Source: DATKQY01 sp035532475
GTDB lineage: Bacteria; Actinomycetota; Acidimicrobiia; Acidimicrobiales; Bog-793
Assembly: GCA_035532475.1 (NCBI GenBank)
Contig: DATKQY010000015.1
Coordinates: forward strand, 1 to 64,000
Direction: 5' to 3'
Length of the DNA: 64,000 bases
The notes below the pieces were generated by a model. It had not been told where the DNA came from. It was given only the letters and a program-made list of their open reading frames with translations, and searched no databases. The position numbers and the translations under genes were made by a program. Of the stretch, positions 35,125 through 44,204 are shown piece after piece. Within the stretch, counting starts at the first letter, position 1. Every line of letters starts with the position of its first letter.

Positions 35125-35745
35125 TCACCGCCGGCCGGGCAGCGATTCGCTGCGGCGCCGGTGCGGAGACGTCGCCTCGGACGGTCGCGCCCCGTCGACG
35201 ACCGACCCGGTGCCGTTTGAACGCACCCTCGCTCGCGCGCCGGCGCCGGCGCCTTTCGAGATACCCTGAGGCGATGGGGCCGTCCTCGGCTCGCGCACGT
35301 CGAGGTCCGCTCCCCGGTCGAGCCCGGTCGTCGAGCCATTCCCGCCGGAATCCGCCGTCGGGATGCGCGGGGTTCGGTGATCCCCGGTCAGGACCAGCAC
35401 GTGACGGATGGTCGTCGCCAGCCACATCGCCACCACCGCCGCCATGAAGGCCGCGAGCACGCCCGCGTTCGTGGTCACGAACGCCGCAAGACCGAGACCG
35501 AGCGTCGAGAGCCCGCCGATGAGGGCGACCGGGAGAAAGATCCCGGGACCGAACGGCCCGCGTCCCCCGATTGCGCAGGCGAGGAGCCCGAGCACCAGCC
35601 CGGCGCCCGCCATCGCCTCGACGTCCTCGACGAACGGCACGCTGCCCCGCGCGAGGTAGCCGATGTACGGCGCGATGATCGCGACGACGAGTGCTGAGGC
35701 GATCGTGTCCCGGGCCACCCACCGCCGCTTCTCCGCTGCACGCAT
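35125..35745 (-). CDS. Four-helix membrane protein, unknown function
   Basis: The 206-residue protein has four predicted membrane helices in its first 125 residues: TIASALVVAIIAPYIGYLA, AMAGAGLVLGLLACAIGG, GIFLPVALIGGLSTLGLGLA and GVLAAFMAAVVAMWLATTI. A hydrophilic, low-complexity Arg/Ser/Gly tail of about 80 residues follows. Homology is not recognised; the pattern resembles small actinobacterial membrane proteins of unknown role. ATG 35745 has GGAGG upstream (GGGAGGTGTCAGC-ATG). It diverges from the P-type ATPase. The tail is less convincing than the head, so the true end could be affected by an indel. Confidence 0.65.
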   Translation of the reverse strand: MRAAEKRRWVARDTIASALVVAIIAPYIGYLARGSVPFVEDVEAMAGAGLVLGLLACAIGGRGPFGPGIFLPVALIGGLSTLGLGLAAFVTTNAGVLAAFMAAVVAMWLATTIRHVLVLTGDHRTPRIPTADSGGNGSTTGLDRGADLDVREPRTAPSPQGISKGAGAGARARVRSNGTGSVVDGARPSEATSPHRRRSESLPGRR

Positions 35746-36292
35746 GCTGACACCTCCCGAGTCAGCCCAACCGCTGCCATCATCACGTGGCCCGGCCCGG
35801 CTCGGTAGGGCCGATGGACCATTGGGCCGTCGTCCGCCAAGCACCGGACCTCGCGGCGAGGGCGCACGGCCTCGGGCATCGGGGGGACGGCCACGCGACG
35901 TGGCCCGAGCCGCTGTGACCTAAGCCACTACCAGGACCGGTCGACCGGCGGCGAGGGTAGTCTCGGCGGCGTTCCGGCCGGCCGGGCTCGGCCCGGGCGC
36001 AGTCTCTAAGGGTCCGACGTACCGACGAGTCAGGGGTGAGGGCGCGATGGGTCCCGCGAAGACCGGTCTCGTGCTCGTTCCACCGTTGTCCTCATGGCGT
36101 TGTCGGCGGTCACCGCGGTGGTGCCCGTCTTGGCGAGCGTCCGTCGCCCCTGACGACCTTCCGGCGTGGTGACGCGATGGCGTGGACGGAGCCACCGGAC
36201 GCGCGTGCCCCCGGAAACAGGGAGTGGGTGGTAGTGCCCGACGGTGTGCCTCGATGCGCGCCGCGGCCGTCTTGCCGGCCAGCGCGCGGGCG
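35746..36292. other. Divergent intergenic region upstream of the P-type ATPase
   Basis: About 545 bp between divergent genes. A tiny frame at 36094-36153 (19 residues) is not convincing. Two imperfect palindromes related to DosR boxes lie at 35816-35828 and 35915-35928. No clear promoter for the ATPase was found; the frame of the ATPase is open further upstream (to about 36182), but the extra residues look random. Confidence 0.45.
35816..35928. promoter_or_regulatory. Two weak DosR/LuxR-type palindromes
   Basis: GGACCATTGGGCC (35816-35828) and GTGACCTAAGCCAC (35915-35928) are imperfect dyads of the form GGnAC-N4-GnCC. They match the core GGGACTWWAGTCCC at about 9 and 10 of 14 positions. They lie 70-185 bp upstream of the reverse-strand membrane protein. 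Tandem boxes are usual for DosR promoters, but both matches are weak. Confidence 0.25.
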
Positions 36293-38644
36293 ATGACGGT
36301 CTCCGCCGGACTGCCCCCCGAGCTCGCCGGCCTCGACGCCGAGGCGGTACGAGAGCGCGTCGAGTCGGGGCGGGCCAATGCGGTCGCGTCGCGCCCGAGC
36401 AGGTCGCTGGCGCAGATCCTGCGCTCGAACCTCTTCACTCGCTTCAACGCCATCCTCGGAGGGCTGCTCGTGGTCGTGGCCGTCGTCGGGCCACCCCAGG
36501 ACGGCCTGTTCGGCGTCGTGCTCGTCGTGAACGCGGCGATCGGCATCGTGCAGGAGGTGCGGGCGAAGCGGGCGCTCGACCGCCTGGCAGTGCTCAGCGC
36601 GCCGGTCGCCCATATCGTGCGGGCGGGGGTGACCGGAGACCACCCGATGGCCGACGTCGTGGAGGACGACGTGATCGAGCTGCGCCCCGGCGACCAGGTG
36701 GTCGCTGACGGGATCGTGCTCGCGGGCAACGGCCTGCAGCTCGACGAGTCGCTGCTCTCGGGCGAGGCCGCCGCCGTCGACAAGTCGCCCGACGACGAGG
36801 TGCTCTCCGGGAGCATCGTCGTGAGCGGATCGGGCTTCGCCCGGGTCACGCGTGTCGGAGAGGCCGCCTACGCGCAGCGGCTCCAGCTCGAGGCGAAGCA
36901 GTTCGCCAAGGTCTACTCCGAGCTCCAGCAGGGAACCAACCGGATCTTGCAGTTGATCAGCTGGATCCTCGTCCCGGCGGCAGCGGTGCTGGCGACGAGC
37001 CAGCTGCTCCGCTCGCACGTCGCGTCGAACGAGGCGTTGCGCGGGACGGTCGCGGGCGTCGGCGCGATGGTGCCCGAAGGGCTCGTCCTCCTGACGACCA
37101 TCGCGTTCGCGCTCGGCGCCCTGCGGCTGGCGGGCCGCAGGGTGCTCGTCCAGTCCCTGCCGGCGATCGAAGGACTGGCACGGGTGGACGTCGTGTGCGT
37201 CGACAAGACCGGCACGCTCACCATGCCGGGGATGACGCTCGAGCGCGTCGTCGCGCTCGACGGAGCCCCCGAGGATCCGCTCGGAGCGCTCGCCGCGGCG
37301 GACCCGGCGCCGAACGCGACGATGCGGGCGATCGCGGCCGCATGTCCTCCGGCCCCGGGCTGGCGTCCGGTCGCCGCGGTGCCGTTCTCCTCGGACCGAA
37401 AGTGGAGCGCCACGCAGTTCGACGGGCGCGGCACCTGGGTCCTCGGCGCGCCCGACGTGCTCTTCGGCGACCAGCGTGATCCAGCTCTTGCGGACGCCCT
37501 CGGCGCCGAGGGCACCGCCGCAGGCAGCCGGGTCCTGGTGCTCGCCCGGTCGCCGGCGGATGTCGACGGGGTGGGCGTCCCCGCCGGTCTGCGGGCTGTC
37601 GGGCTCGTCGTGCTCAACGAGCGGCTCCGACCCGACGCGGCGGCGACCGTTCGCTACCTCCTCGACCAGGGCGTCTCGCTGAAGGTGATCTCGGGAGACG
37701 ACCCCGAGACCGTGAAGGTCGTGGCCGAACGGGTCGGCGTGCCCGTGGTGGGCGAGGCGTGCGACGCTCGTGCGCTTCCCGAAGACCCGGCCGGCTTTGC
37801 CGAGGCCGTCCAGGGGGCCAACGTCTTCGGGAGGGTGCGGCCCGGGCAGAAGCGCGACATCGTGGAGGCGCTCCAGTCGCTCGGCCACGTGGTCGCGATG
37901 ACCGGCGACGGCGTGAACGACGTCCCTGCGCTGAAGCGGGCCGACGTCGGCATCGCCATGGGGTCGGGCAGCCAGGCGAGCCGTTCTGTGGCCAACATCG
38001 TCCTCTTGGACAGCGCCTTCGCCGCCGTCCCGCCGATCCTCGCCGAGGGGCGCCGAGTGATCGCCAATATCGAACGTGTCGCCAACCTGTTCGTCACGAA
38101 GACCGTCTACGCGACGTTGCTGGCGGTGGTCGTCGGGATCCTGGCCGTGCCCTACCCGTTCTACCCGAGACAGTTCACCGTGGTGAGCTCGCTCACGATC
38201 GGCATCCCCGGCTTCTTCCTCGCCCTTGCGCCCGGCGCGCCGCGGGCCGAGGGGCACTTTCTGCGGAGGATCATGCGCTTTGCGATCCCCGCCGGGACGG
38301 GCGCGGCCGTGGCGACGCTCGCCGCCTACAGCATTGCGCGGTGGCCTCAGCACGCCAGCACGCCCGCGGCGAAGATGGCGGCGACGGCGGCGCTGTTCGC
38401 GATCGCGGTGCTCGTGCTCGCCCTGCTCGCGAGACCCCTCGACCCCTGGCGGCTCGCGCTCGTCGTGACCATGGCGGGCCTCGGGGTCCTCGCGACCGTG
38501 GTGCCGCTGTCGAGACGCATCTTCGCCTTCTCGATCCCCCCGCTCTCACTCCTGGTCACCGTGGCGCTCGTCGTCGTACCGGTCGCCGTCGTCCTGCTCG
38601 TGCTGCTCTGGAGGCCGAGCAAGGCAGTCCGTTCGCGCCGATGA
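36293..38644 (+). CDS. CtpE-like P-type cation ATPase
   Basis: ATP-driven cation pump; mycobacterial CtpE, its closest recognisable relative, takes up calcium. The 783-residue protein has an actuator domain with VVEDDVIELRPGDQVVADG and LLSGEAAAVDKSP (TGE-like loop) and the ion-site motif MVPEGL in helix 4. The phosphorylation site is D304 in VDKTGTLTMPGM, and the hinge is MTGDGVNDVPALKRADVGIA near 536-555. The six-helix C-terminal end matches the CtpE layout. There is no N-terminal heavy-metal-binding domain. ATG 36293 (MTVSAGLPPELAG) was chosen as the family-like start; an ATG at 36254 is an alternative. Confidence 0.9.
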   Translation: MTVSAGLPPELAGLDAEAVRERVESGRANAVASRPSRSLAQILRSNLFTRFNAILGGLLVVVAVVGPPQDGLFGVVLVVNAAIGIVQEVRAKRALDRLAVLSAPVAHIVRAGVTGDHPMADVVEDDVIELRPGDQVVADGIVLAGNGLQLDESLLSGEAAAVDKSPDDEVLSGSIVVSGSGFARVTRVGEAAYAQRLQLEAKQFAKVYSELQQGTNRILQLISWILVPAAAVLATSQLLRSHVASNEALRGTVAGVGAMVPEGLVLLTTIAFALGALRLAGRRVLVQSLPAIEGLARVDVVCVDKTGTLTMPGMTLERVVALDGAPEDPLGALAAADPAPNATMRAIAAACPPAPGWRPVAAVPFSSDRKWSATQFDGRGTWVLGAPDVLFGDQRDPALADALGAEGTAAGSRVLVLARSPADVDGVGVPAGLRAVGLVVLNERLRPDAAATVRYLLDQGVSLKVISGDDPETVKVVAERVGVPVVGEACDARALPEDPAGFAEAVQGANVFGRVRPGQKRDIVEALQSLGHVVAMTGDGVNDVPALKRADVGIAMGSGSQASRSVANIVLLDSAFAAVPPILAEGRRVIANIERVANLFVTKTVYATLLAVVVGILAVPYPFYPRQFTVVSSLTIGIPGFFLALAPGAPRAEGHFLRRIMRFAIPAGTGAAVATLAAYSIARWPQHASTPAAKMAATAALFAIAVLVLALLARPLDPWRLALVVTMAGLGVLATVVPLSRRIFAFSIPPLSLLVTVALVVVPVAVVLLVLLWRPSKAVRSRR

Positions 38645-38649
38645 GCCCC

Positions 38650-38679
38650 GGGTCCCCGAGCCGTCGCGGTCGGGGACCC
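38650..38679 (+). terminator. Terminator hairpin after the P-type ATPase
   Basis: GGGTCCCCGA (38650-38659) and TCGGGGACCC (38670-38679) form a perfect 10-bp stem with a 10-nt loop, starting 6 nt after the stop codon. No U tract follows. The next gene is on the other strand, so this could end both transcripts. Confidence 0.65.
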
Positions 38680-38896
38680 AGCGGCCGAGGCTTCCGGTCG
38701 TCCGACGTTCGCCGGCCGAGGGCGGTCGCCACCACTCGCCGGGACCTTGGAGGCGCCTGCGTGCGACCCGAGCGCGGCACGGGTCGATGGGCCGACCCGG
38801 CGGAGACCGCCGAGCGCCGAGTTCGGACGCGGGTGCGGCCGGCCGGCGCCGGGGATCGCGAAGCCCGGCCGGTCACCGGGTAGCGGCGCTCCCGCT

Positions 38897-39808
38897 TCAG
38901 CTACCGGGCAGCCGCTCGCCCGCGACGTGTGTCTCCACGGCGTAGAGGCTCGTGGAGCTCGTCAAGAAGAGCGTCCGGTGCTCCTCTCCGCCCCACGCCA
39001 GGTTGCCGACGGGCTCGGGCACCTCGACGATCCCGGGCAGCCTCGCGTCCGGTGTGATCACCCAGACGCCGCGCGGGCCCGAGCACCACACGTTGCCGAG
39101 CTCGTCGCACTTCATCCCGTCGGGCAGGCCCTTCTCGCCCTCACCTGGTCGAAGCCCCTCGAAGAACACCCGGGGCCTCGAGAGCGACCCGTCCGGCGCC
39201 ACATCGAACGCCTTGATGTGGTGGCGGGGCGTGTCGTTCACGTAGAGGACGCGCTCGTCGGGGGAGAAGCACAGCCCGTTCGGCTGGTCGGACTCGTCCT
39301 CTGCGACCACCAGCTCCAGGGCTCCGCCACCTGGGGGGACGCGGAACACCGGCCGGAACTCAAGGTCGACGTCGCGCTTGCAGCCGATGTAGTTGTTCCA
39401 GCGGCCGACGGACGGGTCGGTGAAGTAGATGCTCCCGTCCGAGCGGACTGCGATGTCGTTCGGGCTGTTCAGGTACTTCCCACCAAAATGGAAGGCGACG
39501 ATCTCGCGCTCGCCCTGCGGGCGGAGGCGCACGAGGCAGCTCGTCACCGACTCGCAGACGAGCAGGCTGCCGTCTCGCTCGTAGGCCATGCCGTTGCCCT
39601 TGAACGTCGGTCGGGCGATCTCCTCCGCGCCGCCCGCCGCGCTCCAGCGCCACCGGGAGTCCGCGGGGATGTCGCTGAAGACGAGGTGGTGCTCGGTGCC
39701 GCTCCACGCGGGCCCCTCGGTGAAGAGGAAGCCATCGGCGAGCAGCCTCCGGGGTGCCGCGGGGTCGATCAGCTCGTCGAGCCCGGCTGAGGTCGCCGCC
39801 TCCGCCAT
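38897..39808 (-). CDS. SMP-30/gluconolactonase-family protein, copy 1 (intact)
   Basis: Six-bladed beta-propeller hydrolase family acting on lactones and related esters. The 303-residue protein shows FLFTEGPAWSGTEHHLVFSD with the metal-binding Glu, ARPTFKGNGMAYERDGSLLV, GGKYLNSPNDIAVRSDGSIY with the metal-binding Asn, and QPNGLCFSPDERVLYVND with a further ligand region. FTDPSVGRWN is also typical of the family. It is a paralogue of the frameshifted gene at 40355-41267 and is separated from it by a SnoaL-like gene, all three in one direction. Start ATG 39808 is preceded by GAGAGGA. Confidence 0.92.
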   Translation of the reverse strand: MAEAATSAGLDELIDPAAPRRLLADGFLFTEGPAWSGTEHHLVFSDIPADSRWRWSAAGGAEEIARPTFKGNGMAYERDGSLLVCESVTSCLVRLRPQGEREIVAFHFGGKYLNSPNDIAVRSDGSIYFTDPSVGRWNNYIGCKRDVDLEFRPVFRVPPGGGALELVVAEDESDQPNGLCFSPDERVLYVNDTPRHHIKAFDVAPDGSLSRPRVFFEGLRPGEGEKGLPDGMKCDELGNVWCSGPRGVWVITPDARLPGIVEVPEPVGNLAWGGEEHRTLFLTSSTSLYAVETHVAGERLPGS

Positions 39809-39860
39809 CGTGGTCCTCTCGATCTCGCAGGTGTCCGAGGCGCGGCTGCGGCGCTTCGCG

Positions 39861-40307
39861 TCAGGGCAGCGGCGAGCGGGCCGGGCGCATGTCGGTCGCC
39901 GCATCACGGTGCAGGAAGCGCCAGCGGCCGTCCTCCCTGATGAGCGTGTCCTCGTAGTGACCGACGAGTGCGAGCTGGGGCTTCGTGTCGTCGTCGCCGA
40001 GCAGGAAGACCCAGGTGACCCGTCCCGTGGCGCGGTCACCGTCGAGATGGATGATCGGGTTCGCCACGATGTGGGCGCTCGGACGGCCGCTCCCGCGCCC
40101 GATCGCCCGCTCGAGCATCGCCTCGATCTCGGCCGGCCCCTTCGCGTCGCCGATGCCGCCGTGCCACTCGCCGTTGCGAGCGAACAGCTGCGAGTAGCTG
40201 GCGAAGTCCTTCTGATCCAGGTAGTAGCCGTAGTCGACGAACAGCTGTCGGATCTCCTCGAGGTCCTCCAGGCGGCGCAGGCGCTGCTCGGTCGTCTCGT
40301 CTGCCAT
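39861..40307 (-). CDS. SnoaL/NTF2-like protein
   Basis: The 148-residue protein has an NTF2-like cone fold: an N-terminal helix pair (TTEQRLRRLEDLEEIRQLFV, DYGYYLDQKDFASYSQLFAR) and NGEWHGGIGDAKGPAEIEAM, then the sheet strands PIIHLDGDRATGRVTWVFLL and LVGHYEDTLIREDGRWRFLH. SnoaL-like members include cyclases, dehydratases and hydrolases of cyclic substrates, so it may act on the same compound as the neighbouring lactonases. AAGGGGA precedes ATG 40307. Substrate not known. Confidence 0.88.
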   Translation of the reverse strand: MADETTEQRLRRLEDLEEIRQLFVDYGYYLDQKDFASYSQLFARNGEWHGGIGDAKGPAEIEAMLERAIGRGSGRPSAHIVANPIIHLDGDRATGRVTWVFLLGDDDTKPQLALVGHYEDTLIREDGRWRFLHRDAATDMRPARSPLP

Positions 40308-40354
40308 GACGATCCCCTTTCCTCGGTGGTGGCCGCCGATGATCGGCCGTACGG

Positions 40355-41267
40355 CTAGTGGCAGGGCGGGGTGGCGCCGGCCACCGCGGTCTCGACGACG
40401 TACAGGCTCGTCGAGCACGTGAGGAACAGCGAGCGCAGCCGAGGGCCGCCCCACGCCAGGTTGCCCGTGTTCTCCGGCGTGGGGAGCACGCCGAGCAGCT
40501 CGCCCGCCGGGTCGAGCACCCACACCCCGCCCGGTCCGGTGCACCAGACGTTGCCCCGCTCATCGCACTCCATCCCGTCGGGGGCGCCGCTCGCGCCGTC
40601 ACCGGAGCCGATCGAGGCGCGAAAGACCCGCTCGCGAGAGAGCGAACCTCTCGGGCCGACGTCGAAGACCTTGATGTGGGCGCGGGGCGAGTCGTTGACG
40701 TAGAGCAGCCGCTCGTCGGGCGAGAAGCACAGGCCGTTCGGCTGCTCGAACTCGTCCTCCGCGATGACGAGCTCGAGCTCGCCGCCGCCGGGCGGGACGC
40801 GGAAGACACCTTGGAACCCGAGCTCGGCGTCGCGCTTGACGCCTGCCCAGTTGTTCCAGCGGCCGTAGCTCGGATCGGTGAAGTAGATGCTCCCGTCCGA
40901 GCGCGTGACGACGTCGTTCGGGCTGTTCAGATACTTGCCCCGGTAGTGGAATGCGACGAGCTCGCTCCGGCCGTTGTCGCGGAAGCGCACCCACGCAGCT
41001 GCTGACCGTCTCGCACACGAGCAGGCTGCCGTCCACCTCGAAGGCGAGCCCGTTCCCCTTGAAGCTCGGCCGCATCGTGACCTCGAGGCCGCCGTCCTCG
41101 CTCCAGCGCCAGCGGGAGTCGCCCGGGATGTCGCTGAAGGCGAGGTAGCCGGCCCGGGCGTTCCACGCCGGCCCCTCGCTGAACAGGAAGCCGTTCCCGA
41201 GGAGCTTCAGCGGCGCGTCCGGATCGACCAGCTCAGCCAGCCCGAGCGGGCCGGCCTGCGCCGTCAT
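40355..41267 (-). pseudogene. SMP-30/gluconolactonase-family protein, copy 2 (frameshift)
   Basis: Two overlapping frames together give one complete propeller protein. The first (from ATG 41267) runs MTAQAGPLGLAELVDPDAPL to LLVCETVSSCV, ending its homology near 40990. The second continues with RFRDNGRSELVAFHYRGKYL to the stop at 40355. The joint lies about 40986-40996; comparison with copy 1 (VCESVTSCLVRLRPQGERE) shows a net gain of one base. Apart from the shift, all family motifs remain (FLFSEGPAW, YLNSPNDVV, QPNGLCFSPDERLLYVND). It is either recently inactivated or carries a sequencing/assembly indel. Confidence 0.85.
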
Positions 41268-41294
41268 ACCGGCCGACCCCGGAGTGCAGCCGTG

Positions 41295-41319
41295 AGCATA
41301 TGAGGCGATCGTATACGCT
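41295..41319. promoter_or_regulatory. Candidate operator between divergent catabolic genes
   Basis: AGCATAT (41295-41301) and ATACGCT (41313-41319) form a dyad with 11-nt centre and one mismatch. The same bases offer a reverse-strand -10 (TATGCT at 41300-41295) for the SMP-30/SnoaL genes. The AT-rich island stands out in GC-rich surroundings. No regulator gene is adjacent. Confidence 0.35.
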
Positions 41320-41560
41320 ATTGCTACACGACGCGACCGGTGCGCCCGAGCCCTCCCCGCGAGCCCTCCCGGCTGTTCGGGGGAGGGCGTGGCCAGGCAG
41401 ATCGGCCGCCCCCGGCCGAATTGCGATCGACAGGGCAGCCTCTTACGATCCCGGTGGGCCCCGCTCCCGGAGCGCCGGCGCCGTGGAGCCCGGCTCCGGT
41501 CGGGCGCGGCGGCGGATCATGGAGCACCCGGGTGGAGCGGGGGGAGCGGAGGGCAGGCCG

Positions 41561-42436
41561 GTGAGCGGCATCGATCTCGATTCGATCGTGGCGATCGACG
41601 TGCACACGCACGTCAACGCCTCGGTCCACGGTTCACCCAGGCAGTCGGAGCGCCTGGAGGCGATGGCCAGGTACTTCGGCAGCGAGACGATGGCGGCGAC
41701 GCTGCCCGAGCTCGCCTCGTACTACCGGGAACGGAACATGGCGTGCGTCGCCTTCACCCTGGACTCGACGATCGCCACGGGCGAGCCGCCGTTCGCCACG
41801 AACGAGGAGGTCGCGGAGCTCGCGGCCGAGCACGCCGACGTCGTCATCCCCTTCGCATCGGTCGATCCGCACACCTCGCGTGCGGGAGCGAAGCAGGCCC
41901 GGCGCCTCGTCGAGCAGTTCGGGTTCAAGGGCTTCAAGTTCCACCCGAGCGCGCAGGCCTTCTTCCCGAACGACCGCGACGTGTACCCGATCTACGAGGT
42001 GATCGAGGAGTTCCAGCTCCCGGCGATGTTCCACAGCGGGCACACCGGGGTGGGCGCCCGCGAGCGTGGCGGGGGCGGGATCCGGCTCAAGTTCTCCAAC
42101 CCGATGTTCCTCGACGACGTCGCCGTCGACTTCCCGGACATGCCCATCATCCTGGCGCACCCGTCCTTCCCCTGGCAGGACGAGGCGCTGTCGGTGGCGC
42201 TGCACAAGCCGCTCGTCCACATCGACCTGTCGGGGTGGTCGCCCAAGTACTTCCCGCCGAACCTCGTGCAGCACGCCAACACGCTGCTGAAGGACAAGAT
42301 GCTGTTCGGCTCGGACTTCCCGGCCATCACGCCCGACCGGTGGATGGCGGCGTTCGAGCAGATCGACATCCGCCCCGAGGTGCGCCCGCTGATCATGAAG
42401 GACAACGCGGCCCGCCTGCTCAAGCTCACCAGCTGA
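41561..42436 (+). CDS. Amidohydrolase-2 family metal-dependent hydrolase/decarboxylase
   Basis: TIM-barrel enzyme of the ACMSD/gamma-resorcylate decarboxylase type, inferred from overall pattern. The 291-residue product has the metal motif VAIDVHTHVN near the N-terminus, then FKGFKFHPSAQAFFPND, MFHSGHTGVG, IILAHPSFPWQDEAL, the catalytic Asp in LFGSDFPAITPDRW, and the terminal NAARLLKL. GTG 41561 was chosen for its GGAGGG ribosome site; an ATG at 41519 would add 14 Gly-rich residues. It leads an operon with a CoA ligase, SDR and MaoC hydratase. Confidence 0.85.
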   Translation: MSGIDLDSIVAIDVHTHVNASVHGSPRQSERLEAMARYFGSETMAATLPELASYYRERNMACVAFTLDSTIATGEPPFATNEEVAELAAEHADVVIPFASVDPHTSRAGAKQARRLVEQFGFKGFKFHPSAQAFFPNDRDVYPIYEVIEEFQLPAMFHSGHTGVGARERGGGGIRLKFSNPMFLDDVAVDFPDMPIILAHPSFPWQDEALSVALHKPLVHIDLSGWSPKYFPPNLVQHANTLLKDKMLFGSDFPAITPDRWMAAFEQIDIRPEVRPLIMKDNAARLLKLTS

Positions 42437-42530
42437 GCCCGGGCCCGCCCGGCGCGACGGAGGCGGGGCGGTGCCGTGGGGGGACGGCGGCGCCCACCCG
42501 TTCCCACCTGGCGCGAGCCCGAGGAGAGCA

Positions 42531-44204
42531 GTGGACGAGAACATCGCGACGCTGTGGGAGGGCATCGCCGACGCGGTCGGCGATGCGCCCGCGCTCGTCC
42601 AGGGCGAGCGTCGCCGGAGCTGGACCGAGTTCGACCGGCGCGCCGCGCAGCTCGCCTCGGCGCTCGCGGCCAAGGGCGTCGGTCGGGGCTCGCGCGTCGC
42701 GATCGACCTCTACAACTGCATCGAGTACCTCGAGGTCGTCTACGCCGCGCTGAAGCTGCGGGCGCTGCCGATCAACGTGAACTACCGCTACCGCGAGGCT
42801 GAGCTCACCTACCTGCTCGACGACTGCGAGGCCGAGGCCGTCGTCTTCCACGGATCGCTCGCCGAGCGCCTCGTCGCGGTCGCCCCGGGCCTGAAGCGGC
42901 GGCTGTCGCTCATCGAGGTGCCCGCGGGCGCCGAGCTCGTGCCCGAGGCCGAGGAGTACGAGACCCTGCTGGCGGCGCACGACCCGGCCCCGCGCCTCGA
43001 GCGGAGCGGCCGCGACGAGCTCATCCTCTACACCGGCGGCACGACCGGTCACCCGAAGGGGGTGATCTGGGAGCACGCCGACGTCCTCGGGCCGCCGATC
43101 TCGGTCAACGCGTGGATCTCCTCCGGGCTGGCCGTCCCCGACTCCGCCGCCGGGGTCGCCGAGACCGCACGGCGCCTGTGCGCCGAGGGGACCGCGCCCC
43201 GCTCGCTCCCCGCCGCGCCGCTGATGCACACCACGGCGCTGTTCAAGAGCATGGGCACGCTCCTGCTCGGCGGCTGCGTCGTCTTCTGCACCTCGCGCTC
43301 GCTCGACGCCGACGAGATCCTCCGGCTCGTCGGCGAGCACCGCGTCGCCGACCTGTCGATCGTCGGGGACGCCTTCGCCCGGCCGATCCTCGACGCGCTC
43401 CGGCGCGCCGAGACCGAAGGTCGCCCCTACGACATCTCGAGCCTGCGGCGGATCGCGAGCGCCGGGGTGATCTGGAGCCCCGAGGTGAAGGTGGGGATCG
43501 CGCGCTTCGGCGAGATCACCTTCACGGACATCCTCGCCTCGACCGAGGGCGGGCCCTACGCGCTGGCGGTCACCCGTCCCGGCGAGGACCCGATGCAGAC
43601 GATGCTGCAGCTCACACCCGCCGGCCGGATCCTCGACGAGCACTGGCGCGACGTGGTCCCCGGATCGGGCCAGGCCGGCGTGCTCGCCGCGTCGGGGTCG
43701 ATGCCGAAGGGCTACCTGAACGACCCGGAGAAGACCGCCCGGACGTGGCGCGTCATCGACGGCGTGCGTCACATCATCTCGGGCGACATGGCGACGATCG
43801 CCGCCGACGGGACCGTCACCCTGCTCGGCCGGGGGAGCGAGATCGTGAACACCGGCGGCGAGAAGGTCTTCGTCGAGGAGGTCGAGCAGGTCATCCTGAC
43901 GCATCCCGCGGTCGACGACGTCATTGTCGTCGGGGTGCCCGACGAGCGCTTCGGGCACCAGGTGAGCGCCCTCGTCTGCCTGAAGCGCGGGGCCAGCGCA
44001 ACCGAGCGGGAGATCATCGAGCACGTCGGTGCCGTGCTCGCCGACCACAAACGCCCGCGCCGCGTCCTGTTCGTCGGCGAGGTCCAGCGCAGCCCCTCGG
44101 GCAAGGCCAACCGGACCTGGGCCAAGAGCGTCGCCGCGGCGCCGCCCGCCGGCGCGGGCGGCGCGTCGAGGAACGAGGAACCGGCAGCAGGAGGAACGCA
44201 GTGA
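42531..44204 (+). CDS. AMP-binding acyl-CoA synthetase
   Basis: Activates a carboxylic acid to its CoA thioester through an acyl-adenylate. The 557-residue protein carries the P-loop ELILYTGGTTGHPKG, the adenine motif DILASTEGGPYA, SGDMATIAADGTVTLLGR, the hinge EIVNTGGEKVFVEEVE and the catalytic Lys in SPSGKANRTWAK near the C-terminus. Its substrate is unknown; homologues with this layout act on steroid-side-chain, aromatic or fatty acids. GTG 42531 has GAGGAG upstream; the stop overlaps the next gene by 4 bp. Confidence 0.93.
   Translation: MDENIATLWEGIADAVGDAPALVQGERRRSWTEFDRRAAQLASALAAKGVGRGSRVAIDLYNCIEYLEVVYAALKLRALPINVNYRYREAELTYLLDDCEAEAVVFHGSLAERLVAVAPGLKRRLSLIEVPAGAELVPEAEEYETLLAAHDPAPRLERSGRDELILYTGGTTGHPKGVIWEHADVLGPPISVNAWISSGLAVPDSAAGVAETARRLCAEGTAPRSLPAAPLMHTTALFKSMGTLLLGGCVVFCTSRSLDADEILRLVGEHRVADLSIVGDAFARPILDALRRAETEGRPYDISSLRRIASAGVIWSPEVKVGIARFGEITFTDILASTEGGPYALAVTRPGEDPMQTMLQLTPAGRILDEHWRDVVPGSGQAGVLAASGSMPKGYLNDPEKTARTWRVIDGVRHIISGDMATIAADGTVTLLGRGSEIVNTGGEKVFVEEVEQVILTHPAVDDVIVVGVPDERFGHQVSALVCLKRGASATEREIIEHVGAVLADHKRPRRVLFVGEVQRSPSGKANRTWAKSVAAAPPAGAGGASRNEEPAAGGTQ

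Noticed and set aside
36046..36153. Short open frames before the P-type ATPase
   Set aside because: Nineteen to 40 residues, no ribosome site, no homology.
38741..38754. GGGACCTTGGAGGC as a DosR-like site after the P-type ATPase
   Set aside because: Second half does not match, and it lies between convergent genes where no promoter is needed.
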